Shown: positions 11,482-21,904, counted from the stretch's first letter. The stretch: DNA of 64,000 bases from Voacanga thouarsii (GCA_026120185.1 JANUWF010002282.1:248001-312000); one strand, 5' to 3'. The notes: generated from the letters alone by a model not told the origin. Program-made: numbers and translations.

Positions 11482-11979
11482 TTGACGACTATAGGTAGCA
11501 ATCTGGAACGAGCTAACTGGAAAGATCCAAAGGTTTCAAAACTTTTCATTGACTTGTGTTTGGAAGAGCTAGCTGCAGGGCGCAAAGATAATGGTAACTT
11601 CACGACCACATCGTGGCAAAAGATTGGGTTAGCTTTGAAGGAGGGAAACAACAATGACTTTACTATACAGCAACTCAGAAATCACTGGTGTAATCTGAAA
11701 AGGAAATATACAATTTGGTCCATGATAGTTAGAGCAGCTGGTAATACTAATTACGATCCTGTAGAAAATAAAGTGAACTGGAGTTCAGAGCAATGGGAGC
11801 AGCACTTGAAGGTACGGCCATGCATCTTTGTAACTTATAAAGCCAATGATTGTTATGTTTGAACCATTAAAGCATTCATATTTTTTTTCTTTGGGTTACA
11901 GAAAAATCCAGAAGCAAAACAGTTTACTGAAAAGTCATTGGAATATCCAGTGGAGATGATGCTATTATTTGATGAGTAG
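11482..11979 (+). CDS. Myb/SANT-like DNA-binding domain exons
   Basis: Exon A (to 11,811) encodes a domain of the Myb/SANT-like type seen in L10-interacting MYB proteins: ANWKDPKVSKLFIDLCLEE, then TTTSWQKIGLAL, then QLRNHWCNLKRKY with W-x2-M after it, and NKVNWSSEQWEQHL. Exon B is 11,902-11,979 after TTACAG; it ends with a stop at 11,977-11,979 and encodes a short EYPVEMMLLFDE tail. The splice between them is in phase 0 (AAG|GTACGG). There is no ATG in this frame upstream of the domain, so an upstream exon is required. The acceptor CTATAG|GT at 11,494 is in phase 1 and fits the donor at 10,081 in the B3 gene. It could be a host regulator or a domesticated PIF/Harbinger-type ORF. Confidence 0.7.
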
Positions 11980-12293
11980 GTCCGTGGAATTTGTAATGGA
12001 TGTGTTCAAGGAAGGTTTTGCTGACTGTAGTTGTTCTTCTGTTATCCAGTTAAGGATCTGTTATCATTTTTTTCATTCATAACAGTAGTTGTTTGAACTA
12101 ATTAAGCTTTGTTTTGGTGGGTTTATTCATCATTTCTGGTTTGCAAGGGAATTCTTTTCACTTTGGGAGATGCCCAAACCTTTCATGTTTGTAATAATTT
12201 TCTGCAGAAACATTTTAATCATAGAGGTCTCCAGAATTTGCAATTTCTAAAGTGGTTGCTCAATCATTCTAAAGTTTCCGAGTTTCTGACTTT
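11980..12293. other. Downstream flank of the Myb/SANT exon
   Basis: No gene is seen. It is probably 3' UTR and downstream sequence. The MULE inserted about 320 bp after the stop codon, and the flank continues on the other side of the MULE at 19,174. Confidence 0.5.
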
Positions 12294-12302
12294 CAGCTAT
12301 AT

Positions 12303-12384
12303 CGGAAATTCCGGAAAATGGTGTTGTTTTTGCACCAAATTCCGGCAGAGGGGGCAGCGAGAACCGGTTTTTCTTTTGTAGTGA
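12303..12384 (+). repeat. MULE left terminal inverted repeat
   Basis: It pairs with 19,084-19,164 on the opposite strand. The core TTTTTGCACCAAATTCCGGC is identical in both ends, and TAGTGAGGTC marks the inner side. The outermost base differs (C left, T right in matching orientation). Confidence 0.9.
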
Positions 12385-12560
12385 GGTCACATTCTGGGAA
12401 TGCGACCCGTTAAAATGTGGTCGTATTCTGTGAATGCGACCTCCCTGTGAATTTTCTTTTTTTTCTTTAGCGATAGAACTTGAGGTCGCATTCCTTGAAT
12501 GCGACCTATTAAGACCATGTCGCATTCATAGAATGCGACCTCAAGGTCGCATTATAACCA
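12385..12560. repeat. Palindrome array, left MULE end
   Basis: Four 23-bp palindromes of the form GGTCGCATTC-nnn-GAATGCGACC lie at 12,385-12,407, 12,419-12,441, 12,484-12,506 and 12,518-12,540, each with at most one or two changes. A half site follows at 12,545. Each full copy holds a CpG in both arms. They are likely transposase-binding sites or hairpin-forming subterminal repeats. Confidence 0.88.
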
Positions 12561-13534
12561 CCCATCTCCTTCCCCAACGGGTTTTTCTGATATAGCAGTC
12601 CGAAAATTCCCAGAGATTCCCGTCGCCTCTTCGCCGGAAAGCTTTCGCCGCCGTCATCCTAATCGCCGCCGCCGACAGCCCACCGATCTCTCATTGTCTT
12701 AAGGTTGGAATTCTCTTGTTTGCCTAGCTGATGTTGTATACATTGTTTCAAATGATCTCAGTGACTTACTTGGGGTTAAAAGGAAAATCAATTCTGATTT
12801 GGAATGGGATGCTTTTATATACTCAAGGCCAAAAGTAAGTTGTTTTTCCTGAATGATTTTGGTTCAATGATGCTTAATTGTCTCAAATCCATTAGATTAA
12901 TAAACACCTTAGGTTTAAAAAATATGTTGGTTATTGGAGCATAGACAAATCCAAAGATGAGTCATGTGGAGTTCAGATTGATTCCTATGCCTGGTTGTCT
13001 GCATGTTGTTTATGGTGTCAAGTTTTCTATGAAGAATATTTATTGCATATATTCAAATTAGTTGAGGTAGGCAAATGCCTTATTTTTAGTTGGAATTTGA
13101 TAACATAATTAGATTAAAGGAGCATCTTTTACCATTTTAATACTGAAGCAAAATTACAAAATGTCAATCCTGGGGTTCACAACCCAGTAAATGATTGGAA
13201 TGAAGCTTTCTAACAGTTTCAGTTGCCTAATGTGTTTCATACATAGAGGATGGGAACTGTTGAGGCCCCTTACCCCGTCCTTACACATTGTGATTTGCTA
13301 TGATATTGTCTTTCAAATACAATCAAATTTATCCCTGCCCTCTCCCAACACCATTTTAACATGTTATTTTGATGTTTGGTTCTTCCAAGAACTACTTATG
13401 CAAAATGAGTGAAGATTGATTTAGTAGGTTATGCATGTTACTATATCTTGCATTCAGCATAATATATTTGAAACTCTAATTTGTTCTCATCTATTGTTTC
13501 CAAAATTGGTTGCTATTCAAAGAACTGATGCAAA
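12561..13534. other. MULE 5' non-coding region
   Basis: A GC-rich stretch (about 12,600-12,700, with repeated GCCGCC) could be the 5' UTR of the PMD gene. After it comes AT-rich sequence with no supported ORF. It probably contains the promoter of the PMD gene and an early intron. Confidence 0.45.
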
Positions 13535-16500
13535 ATGGATCACATGCACATAGATATTCATCCGGGTCCTCTCGTCGATGGTTTACTATCTCTTCAGTCG
13601 AGCCATCGTTCGTCTTTGGTATGGTCCGGTGATCAGCACACCTGTGAGATTCCATTAGTGTATAGACGATACGATTCCGCATTTTGAGAGCATATGCCCC
13701 TTTCCGGTAGAGTTGTGGAGTTAGTTGATAGGGCTGGTTTTGGTGGAGTTAGACGAGCTGGACACATCCAGGTTGATCATGCTCTCGTCACTGCGTTAGT
13801 AGAGCGATGGCGTCAGGAGACCCATACATTTCATTTCCCTATAGGAGAGGCTACAGTGACACTATAGGATGTTGCGATATTATGGGGCCTTAGAGTGGAT
13901 GGGGATGCGGTGATAGGGCCTCCTTATCACTACAGCAAAGGTGATTGGATTAACCTTTGCGAGAGACTTCTTGGCATTAGGCCGCGGGGCGAGGACATAC
14001 GGGGAAATAGGATTAAGAAGGGTCCTATTGAGGAGGCCTTGGATTTTCCTTTGGCCGATGATGCTGCTGACGACATCGTCCTGCAGCGTGCTCGTTGCCT
14101 TATCCTCCTATTGATTGGGGGCCTACTGTGTTGGGGATATGCTCTAGAGTCAATTTGTACTTATACAATTGTCATTATGTTTTATATAATAATATGAGGC
14201 TTTCCTTTCCATGAATAGTGAGTTTTGTTTTGTTGGTCATCAAGTACGTGACTTGATAGTAAAACCCTACAATAAATACAATGACTATTCTAAAATCGTC
14301 TCTCGATCGATTATTATTATTGGAATAATAATAAATTAAGATTAGTATGTTTGTGACTTGATGGCTATGTTTTACTGGCCATGGATATTTGTGATATCGA
14401 GTCAAGACATAAATAAATGTTAGAGAACATTGTATTGGACATGACCCACTGTGAGAGTACTTCATGGAATATGTCATAAGTACTTTCTAGCCATAATAAT
14501 ATTGAAAGTCCTTCGACCTAAATTCATCATAGTTTCTTACTTGATAAATTCTATATTTTGACATTGTCTAAAGTTGTCTTTAACCAGATAATAAATTAGA
14601 CTACTGTTGGGTATAGAATAAATCAGGGAAAGGAATATGATTGATTGTGAAGGAATTTGTCCCTCTCGATTATGGGAGAGATATCCATGGGCCCCTTGAT
14701 AAGTTAGACTGTTAAAAAATGCATGGCCGTGCTCAAATATATCAATCTAAGATATTGATATCATTTGTTTGAACAGTCTACTATGAAATCAAGAAATAAT
14801 TGATTAAGCTTAATAAGGATGACATGCTCCGTGCCTTATGCTTAATCTGGATATCGTGTGACAAAAGGACTAAATATAAAAGTATGGTTTGGTTCAAAGA
14901 GATCACCGATCTTCATTTAACCTGGATAGTTATAATATTTTGCTAGAAACCGCTTATAACTTGTGGGCCATTTAAATATGATTTAGGCACACTGCCAGTA
15001 TTAAATGAACCTATAGGGTTACACAATAAGCGAACTTGTTAGGCTATTTTTCTGGTGACCAGGTTCGATGAATCTGGATGATATCCAGATTATAAGAATC
15101 TGACTCGGTAAAATAATTAGTTAAATTACCGAGATAATGGCAGAATCTTATCATATCAGTTTTAATTTAATTTGAATTTAAATTAGAATATGATAAGATA
15201 TTATTAGGGTTGGACTCTAAGAGGTTCGAGGGTTTTTTAAGAAAACCCTAGCCGTCTTTCAATAGTCCAATTTTTCGGTTGAGAACTTTCGTGCCATTCT
15301 CTACCGGAAAAAAAACCTCTCAAACCCTAGGCGCTAGCACTCCCCGGGTATCGAGTGAGTTCGCGGTGTGTATCCGATAGAGGACGTTCGCATACTGCAG
15401 CGTCTGGTGATTGTTCGGGTTGAACGTACAACAGCGCAACCAGAATCGAAGGATTTCGATTACAGCAACCAGAGGTAATTCTTAAAGCTTAGATCTTCTT
15501 AATCGTTTACTTGGATCCTCGGGAGGGATTCGTAGATGTTTTCCGCGTTTAGGAGTCCACGAATCCCAACATACTGTTCTCTGATAAGTCAGGGAACCTG
15601 ATCCACTTGAGATACCTACCTCCCCTGGAGGATTTGAAGGCATGCAGGGCACTCAGTTGGGGTAGTGCTGTTCTAGCTTTCTTGTATAGATGCCTGTGCC
15701 AAGCCTCTCTCGGGTCTGCGCAGGAGATTTGTGGACCAATGGTCTTACTTCAGGTACGAATTCAAATGTTTTTTATATTTTATGTTCATTTAATAAACAT
15801 GTGTGGCACGAGTCTAACACATTTGTGACTATGTTGTAGCTATGGGCATGGGAGTATGTTAGGGTTGTACGGCCAGAGAAGAGTATGCCTCTTGATGATC
15901 TCCTACCCCTTGCACCCTACGGTGCTCGATGGGACGTTCCAGTACAGTTTTATCGGACGTCCGCACATGTTCTCGTGACATATCGCTCCCAGCTAGATGT
16001 CCTATCAGATGATGATGTGAGTATATATGAATAGTTTATTTAATATTCTTTATGTATTTGACACTAACAATTCCGAAAAATGATGTGACAGTTTATCTGG
16101 CGGCCTTATCGACTGATTTGGTCAGCCGTCTTCCCCCTGTATGTTTGGAGGCACCCGATATCTGGAGGTCACGCATAGCGTTCATTAGCTGGGAGGTCGT
16201 CGAGTTATATTTTCTAGATCGAGTGATACGACAGTTTGGGATGCTTCAGCCTATCCCAATAGACTGTGATACGATGATTGTCTTGCACTTGGTTGATAGA
16301 CGAAGCAATCCCTCCAGAGATTACAGGATATATCATGGGCCGTATCTTCAGATGTGGGATACTCGAGCAGACTTTGTCCAGACTACTACGATGGGCGTTT
16401 CGGTCACAGTGGATTACATGCAGTGGTATGGGACCGTACCCGTTTTACGCATCGGGAACCCCACCACTCGTGCGTCGTTGATCTCGGGGTATCATCCTAC

Positions 16501-17122
16501 CGGGTCCAGTACAGTTGTCATGGTATGTATTTTATTTGGTAATGGTAGGAGTTAATAATTTGATAATTCCTTTAATTATTCACAAAATTTTTCGAATGAT
16601 GATTTCAGGCTGATATTATGCGACGCTGTATGACAGTGGCTGAACGCCACATTCATAGTGTCGATTCGGTGTCTCGGAGAGCATTCATTGACATTCGAGA
16701 CATGTGCACCCGAGGACTCGCAGCTAGTCATCAGGTTCACGAGCGGTATGCTGGACCAATACCGGTCGATATAGGCACACCGGTCATCCCAGTGACGCAG
16801 CCTACGTTGAGGCCCCGGAATCCTGTTGATGGACGCATGCACCCAGGGCTGAGGCGTAGGGGGCAGGAGGGCCCAAGTTCGAGCGCATTTGCCACATCAC
16901 GATCCCGCCTCGGAGGGGGTGCCTCAGCAGCCAGAGGTTCAGGAGCAGACTGGAGATGGCACGCAGTTTGAGATTGGGACTGATATTGTACCGGATGATC
17001 TGCATCTCGATGATCCTGGGCCAGCTCCATAACAGCCTTCGGACGGCGACGAGTCAGCAGGTGGTGGGAGACCAAGGCGAAAGATTAAACCTCGCCGTCC
17101 GTGTGTGCTCTCACCACATTAG
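13535..17122 (+). pseudogene. Plant mobile domain (PMD/MAIN-like) gene, decayed
   Basis: This belongs to the plant mobile domain family (aminotransferase-like PMD; MAIN/MAIL relatives), which occurs in genes and in transposons. From ATG 13,535: HPGPLVDGLLSLQSSHRSSLVW, then a block with GFGGV, GHIQVDHALVTALVERW, ETHTFHFP and GEATVTL, then DVAILWGLRVDG, then after the solo LTR FSDKSGNLIHLRYLPPLEDL and WGSAVLAFLYR. Exons by consensus sites: 13,535-14,128 with 15,577-15,753; 15,840-16,016; 16,092-16,522; 16,609-17,122. The third holds IWRPY, PDIWRSR and DRVIRQFGMLQPIP. Breaks: TGA at 13,685 (probably a former Trp), TAG at 13,865 (former Gln), a frameshift after IWRPY near 16,107, another near 16,880, and the solo LTR. 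The C-terminus is basic (RRKIKPRRP). Frame is kept across the LTR if one TACTG copy is removed. Confidence 0.88.
14129..15571 (+). mobile_element. Solo LTR, copia-like family G, copy 2
   Basis: This 1443-bp segment starts TGTTGGGGATATGCTCTAGAG and ends CGAATCCCAACA. It is flanked by the perfect 5-bp repeat TACTG (14,124-14,128 and 15,572-15,576). It matches the solo LTR at 5278-6798 along its length. It sits in an exon of the PMD gene, so it postdates the MULE insertion or came with it. Confidence 0.95.
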
Positions 17123-17230
17123 CTATAGTTGATCTTAGGAGACACTATGTACTTCATATACCATTTGTTAGGGGATGATTTTATTTTTTGATACTCTGAT
17201 TTCGTTGTCATTGCTTATAGTGTACAGGTC

Positions 17231-17345
17231 ATGGACTTTGAGTACGGTTGTTCGGGTTATGCATGTTATTTCGTTTAGCACTATGCTTTTGGACTTTGAG
17301 TACGGTTGTTCGGGTTATGCATTTTATTTCGTTTGGCACTCTGCG
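17231..17345 (+). repeat. Tandem duplication, period 58 bp
   Basis: A block of about 52 bp with GGACTTTGAGTACGGTTGTT is present twice, at 17,233 and 17,291, with few changes. It lies in the 265-bp spacer between the PMD gene and the transposase, where no ORF is seen. Confidence 0.85.
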
Positions 17346-17386
17346 TTTTAACTTTGCTTATTGTGTACAGGTAGTATTTTTTAATT

Positions 17387-18658
17387 TTGGGCAGGAAGTG
17401 GGAAAAAAAAGAGGATGATTTGAAAGCTTTTGGTTTCCTTTTCTGGTCATTCAAACTTTCAATTGATGGTTTCAAATATTGTCGTCCAGTGGTATCAATT
17501 GATGGAACCCATTTAAGGGGACTTTATCGGGGCAAACTGTTGGTAGCATCCACTTGGGATGCGAATAGTCACATATTCCCTCTTGCTTTTGCCATCGTGG
17601 ATGAGGAATCATTGGAGAGTTGGAGCTGGTTCTTAAAACTCCTACGTCAACATGTCATTTTGGACAGACATATATGTCTTATTTCTGATAGACATAAAGG
17701 TATTGTAAATGTTGTACGCCATATGAATGAGTGGCAAGAACCTTTGGCTTTTCATCGATATTGCCTCGGACACATAAATGGAAATTTTCATGCCAAGTTT
17801 AAGGACACTAATTTGACAAGTTTGATGTACGCTGCTAGTTTAGAGCGCAAAAGGACCAAGTGTCAGTCATATTTGGATGAAATCAGGATTCGAAAAGAGG
17901 ATGCATTTAAGTATCTAATGGATATTGGTTTGGAGAAATGGACTTTGTCATATGATGAAAGGCACAGATATGGTTCAATGACTACTAGTTTGTCTGAAAA
18001 TATGAATAGTGTGCTAAAGAAAGCAAGATCTCTTCCACTGAAGGTTTTGGTTGAAACTTCATTTCAGAAGTTAGTTAAATATTTTAATGAACATAGAGAT
18101 GAAGCATCTAATTTGAGACACCCTTTACCATTTGAAATGTGGAAGCTGTATTCTTATTATAAGGACAAATCCAGAGGGCATGTTGTAACTAAATATAATG
18201 CACAGGCCGGTATATATGGGATTAAATCATCTGTTCAACAAGCGGGTAGAAGTCCAAATGTTTACAGTGTCAATTTAATAGAGAGATCAATCACGTGCCA
18301 AAAATGGAGTATATATGGTATTCCTTGTTCACATGGGTTTGCAGCATGTCGTCACAGAGGTTGGAACCCAATTGACTTTGTTTTGGAGTTCTACACTAGA
18401 AGGAATTATGAGTTGACATATGAGGGTCAGTTCTTTCTTGTGGCGGATGAACAACATTGGAGGCCTTCTAATTTTACGCTTGCACCGGTGGAAGAAATGA
18501 TGCGAAATGAAGTTCCTGGCCGTCTGCGAACATCGAGGATACCTTGTGATATGGATTATCGGACACCAAACTCTCCTCCAAGATGCAGCAACTATCATAG
18601 GAGTGGACATACTAGAAAGAATTGTAATAATAGTAATTTTACTGCTTCGAGAGACTAG
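17387..18658 (+). CDS. MULE transposase, N-terminus missing
   Basis: A MURA-type DDE transposase would cut and join the element ends in the nucleus. The frame is open for about 423 codons without a stop. Visible motifs: CRPVVSIDGTHLRG (first catalytic Asp, about residue 39), FPLAFAIVDEE and SWSWFL, LISDRHKGI (second Asp, about 101), HRYCLGH with a downstream N, then TSLSENMNSVL (candidate catalytic Glu). A SWIM-type zinc motif follows (CQKWSIYGIPCSHGFAAC; its first Cys is Ser), and a C-terminal knuckle RCSNYHRSGHTRKNC with the second Cys changed to Tyr. The frame begins at a TTG. The first in-frame ATG comes only after both Asp codons, so the N-terminal DNA-binding part is missing or lies in an unrecognised upstream exon. 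GTGTACAG just upstream could be an acceptor. Confidence 0.88.
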   Translation: MGRKWEKKEDDLKAFGFLFWSFKLSIDGFKYCRPVVSIDGTHLRGLYRGKLLVASTWDANSHIFPLAFAIVDEESLESWSWFLKLLRQHVILDRHICLISDRHKGIVNVVRHMNEWQEPLAFHRYCLGHINGNFHAKFKDTNLTSLMYAASLERKRTKCQSYLDEIRIRKEDAFKYLMDIGLEKWTLSYDERHRYGSMTTSLSENMNSVLKKARSLPLKVLVETSFQKLVKYFNEHRDEASNLRHPLPFEMWKLYSYYKDKSRGHVVTKYNAQAGIYGIKSSVQQAGRSPNVYSVNLIERSITCQKWSIYGIPCSHGFAACRHRGWNPIDFVLEFYTRRNYELTYEGQFFLVADEQHWRPSNFTLAPVEEMMRNEVPGRLRTSRIPCDMDYRTPNSPPRCSNYHRSGHTRKNCNNSNFTASRD

Positions 18659-18936
18659 CCATTGACACTGGACTATTAGTCCGTTTTTTATTCAATTGTA
18701 TTTTCAATACAGCTTCTCTATGTACTTGCAATATTGTTCTTGTTATTTTGGATGCTTCTCTATGTACTTGCGATATTATATTAAATTTTATTCATGTGAT
18801 AAGTGCGTGGTCGACTATCAGTCTTTACTCAAACTACATTAAGTAATTGTAGAGGGTTGGTTGCAGGTGGAGATTGTAGTAGGTTGAGGTTGTTTGAATA
18901 AGGTTGGAGCCGCAGGTTGGGAAAATTGCAGGTCAA
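18659..18936. other. 3' flank of transposase inside the MULE
   Basis: Non-coding. A repeat of about 25 bp (GCTTCTCTATGTACTTGC) occurs twice near 18,712 and 18,752. It probably includes the transposase 3' UTR. Confidence 0.5.
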
Positions 18937-19083
18937 GGTCGCATTCAGACCTTGGGATATAGGTCGCATTCATAGAATGCGACCTCAAGCTCAGCCGTTA
19001 TTAAAAAAAAAAGGAAATCGCGTAGAGGTCGCATTCCGTGAATGCGACCTCAACTTAATCGGTCGCATTTTGAGAATGCGACC
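18937..19083. repeat. Palindrome array, right MULE end
   Basis: Three full 23-bp palindromes GGTCGCATTC-nnn-GAATGCGACC lie at 18,962-18,984, 19,027-19,049 and 19,061-19,083 (one base change). A half site is at 18,937-18,946. The three-base spacers vary (ATA, CGT, TGA) while the arms are kept. Confidence 0.9.
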
Positions 19084-19164
19084 TCACTAAAAATTGAATC
19101 CCAATTCTCGCTGCCCCTCTGCCGGAATTTGGTGCAAAAACAGCACCATTTTTCAGAATTTCCA
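19084..19164 (-). repeat. MULE right terminal inverted repeat
   Basis: It is the inverse of 12,303-12,384, with GCCGGAATTTGGTGCAAAAA shared exactly. It ends directly before the second copy of the 9-bp duplication CAGCTATAT. Confidence 0.9.
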
Positions 19165-19173
19165 CAGCTATAT

Positions 19174-20040
19174 TGTAGCTTTAGATTATGAAACGCATAC
19201 AGATTGCAATATTTTTTTTAAACTTTTGAATAAATAATACTCACTTAGCGATTTTAATTGAGGTAAAGAGCAGCTTAGTTGGTTAAATCATTTAGTAAAG
19301 GTTTTGTGTTTGTTCTACTTCCCCTTTACAACTTCTTACTTTTGTGATATTGTTTATTCTTTTTTAATTAACAGTACCCTAGAAATTTGGTGGGGTCTGG
19401 CATTGAACATTTTACTTATCTGAAAAAGGCAACAAAATAGCAATTGTGTTTTTTAGTGGGAAAAAATTCTACGTCTTCTAAAAATAATTTGCACTTTATA
19501 TACAATTATTTGATGATTATTATCAACATGCCATCACCTTGCTCAGCCTTCGTACAAAAAATGCAGTCCAATGGATCATTTCACACAATTACCTTCACCG
19601 TGCATAGGTTTTTGAGGAAATTTATTTTGTTTCCGGATAGTTGTAACATGTTCTTGGAAGTACCATACTTGAACATGGGAGAATGTTAGAATATTGTGGA
19701 GGAAACCTTATTCGAACATCACAAACAAGCTACCCCAAAAGGTTGGACTGGGCAAAAGGTTTCGGGTGTCCTTGAATTTTCAAAACTTTTAGTTTTTCCT
19801 TCCATTTACAAAATATATAATTCATTCCCTAGAACTATCAAACCATATCAAGTGCTGCCATTCCTTCCTTTCAAACTCATCTGAAAGGAAGAGAGGAAGA
19901 GGGAAAAAAATGTTAGTATCAGGATGAGAAGGAGGCCCTTGGAGCTGCGTAGGAAATTGTCTAGCAGCTCTTGCAGGTCATCCGTGGCACCAAGCTGCAT
20001 TTCTTCAATAATTTGTTCCTCTTTTACTTGAACGACTCAT
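19174..20040. other. No recognisable feature
   Basis: AT-rich sequence continuing the flank interrupted by the MULE. Short open frames near 19,444-19,884 show no motif or family I recognise. Confidence 0.5.
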
Positions 20041-20049
20041 CTAACGCTG

Positions 20050-20780
20050 AAACCAGTCTATCCAGGTCATACCTTGGACAACAATATTGGTTTGAATGTG
20101 ACTATCGGATTCATATAAAATAGTATCAACATGATCCAAGGCTTCCTGATTGGCAACAGAATGGATAAGACTGGCTGTCAGCTAATCTAAGGCCACAACT
20201 AAATGTGGCCTGGTCTTGCCTCGGATAACCTGCGTCTGAATTTGCTTAACTGATTCAGATAAAAGTATTATAATGCAATGAATGGTTGAATCTTCATTAG
20301 CATCAATTCGATATACTTCAGTGTTGGTATCTTGTTGTTGTACTTCAAACCGAATGGCAGCCTTCTGCTGGAATTTTTGTTTGTCAAAACTATTTCTTTT
20401 TCTACCTAACGTTGGACTGGCATCTTAGCAGAATTTTCAAGAATAAAGAGGACCGTCTTACGAGAATCTGCAATTTCCTTTTCTATTCCATGCTTTTCTT
20501 GAAAAAGGTCAGCTTCCTATGGCATGAGAAATCAAACAATGTAGATAACGAAGGGTGAAAGAAGTGAATTGGCTACTCTTAAACAACCGAAACCTCCAAG
20601 CAAGACCTTGGGTATGTTGGTTCCAAAAGGCTAAACCCTCAAAGTCATTTGAGAATTGGTCTCTATCGGGTGCATCATTCAATCCCTCATAAAAAGCCCA
20701 AGTGCATCTTATATGAGCTTGGGGAATTGTTCTTGGGTCACAAATTGAAGTTTAAGTGGTTTGAAATTTAGCTTTAGAAA
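20050..20780 (-). pseudogene. Unidentified ORF relic
   Basis: On the minus strand, long frames run one after the other with shifts: about 20,770-20,530 (with HIRCTWAFYEGLNDAPD and GLAFWNQHTQGLAWRFRLF), about 20,520-20,400 (with HGIEKEIADSRKTVLF) and about 20,430-20,050 (with KFQQKAAIRFEVQQQ, then VKQIQTQVIRGKTRPHL). Few stops occur in each stretch, which suggests a once-coding region of 240 codons or more. I do not recognise the family. The middle part looks helical and charged. Retroelement gag or a plant transposon protein of unknown type are possible. Confidence 0.4.
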
Positions 20781-20789
20781 TGGGAGTCA

Positions 20790-21300
20790 AATATGGAAGT
20801 TTTGGTGACTTAAGAAGAGTAGAGAACTACCTTACCACCATCTAACAACCTCTAAAGATCTAAGCTTCAAGGACCCCTAGATTAATAGTGAAGATCCACT
20901 ACAAACTCAACTCAATACCCGAGGGACAAGAAGGAACCCAAGAAAAAGGAGTTGGGAGACTATAGGCACCCAATTTGGAATTCAAGACTAACCTTAGAAG
21001 AACAAAGCTCCTAAGACTAATTCAAGAACATCCAAACAAGATTATCCATAGAAATTTAGAGATTCAACTAAGGGAGGACTAACCCCTAAGCTAGGTCTTG
21101 GTGTTGGCAATAGCCATAGAGGAACAACCTCTCAAATTTCATATATCTAAATGTAATGTGTTCTCTTGTCAAAGATAAAAAGAGTTTTTATACATCACAA
21201 TCCCTAGGGCTATTAAGAAGCTTAATCCTACTTAAAACAGTCCTAAAAATAAGCATTGTAGCCTTAATTAACCATACAAGTCATAGAAAGTGCAAAAGAG
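20790..21300. other. Non-coding, LTR- or leader-like sequence
   Basis: A-rich sequence without motif-bearing frames. It could belong to the same decayed retroelement as the relics on either side, but no LTR boundary or target duplication was found. Confidence 0.35.
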
Positions 21301-21329
21301 ACCGAAATAACTTAAAAGGACTTGGCATA

Positions 21330-21690
21330 GTAATGTTTTGAACACAACACGGGTGTGCCTTGGCCATCCAATGCCATGCTACCATTGAGTTGCTAGGTGC
21401 ACAGCCGTGCACCAAACTTTTGGGAGCAAAATTTTTTGAGAAACACACAGGCACGCACATGGTCCTATTGGTTGGTAATGCATCGAACTTCTTGGAGCAA
21501 AAACGGACTGAGAATTGCACACCTTTTGTGCATGGCCATGCATGTACACGACCTTGATGTATGGCTTGAGGCATGGTCGTGCATCATTTCGTGCACACTA
21601 CTAAAGTGTGTGACCTTATTGCACGCGTAGCTGCATGCCCATGCATGAGGCCATGCATCCACTATTTCCAGCAATACTTTGGTCATCCTT
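21330..21690. repeat. GCATGG/CCATGC-rich segment
   Basis: Degenerate GTGCATGG, CATGGCCATGCATG and GTGCAC words recur in both orientations over 350 bp. Related wording appears once more near 23,210-23,275 (GTTGTGCAAGTAGCATGGTC and GCATGGCCATACC). The long open frames here are by-products of this composition. It is probably part of an old LTR or low-complexity repeat. Confidence 0.5.
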
Positions 21691-21904
21691 GGTTTCTTCT
21701 TGTTCCCTTTCTTTAATGGTCATCACATTATATTCCTTGAATCCCTCACATGCCTCCAAGGCTTCTCTATCTTCAAACATTGCTTCATGAATATATGGAG
21801 TCCTTCTTGAAATCTCTTCATTCTTACCCTTGTCATAGGCCCTTGTGAGCTTACTTGAGTATCTCCCCCTTCTTGTGTGAGTTCTTCATGTTAATGATGT
21901 GGAA

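Larger units (their letters stand above)
12303..19164 (+). mobile_element. MULE (Mutator-like element) carrying a PMD gene
   Basis: The ends are bounded by the perfect 9-bp direct repeat CAGCTATAT (12,294-12,302 and 19,165-19,173), the target duplication length of Mutator-like transposons. The terminal inverted repeats match over about 80 bp (GGAAATTC-x-G-x-AAAATGGTG, then TTTTTGCACCAAATTCCGGC), followed on each side by GGTCGCATTC palindromes. Inside, in order: a PMD-family pseudogene (13,535-17,122) and a MULE transposase (17,387-18,658), both on the plus strand. A solo LTR (14,129-15,571) inserted later. Without it the element is about 5.4 kb. PMD genes and MULE transposases are known to be linked in plants. 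Confidence 0.93.

Noticed and set aside
16576..17075. Minus-strand frames overlapping the PMD gene
   Set aside because: They are shadows of the plus-strand coding sequence, which matches the PMD family and has splice sites.
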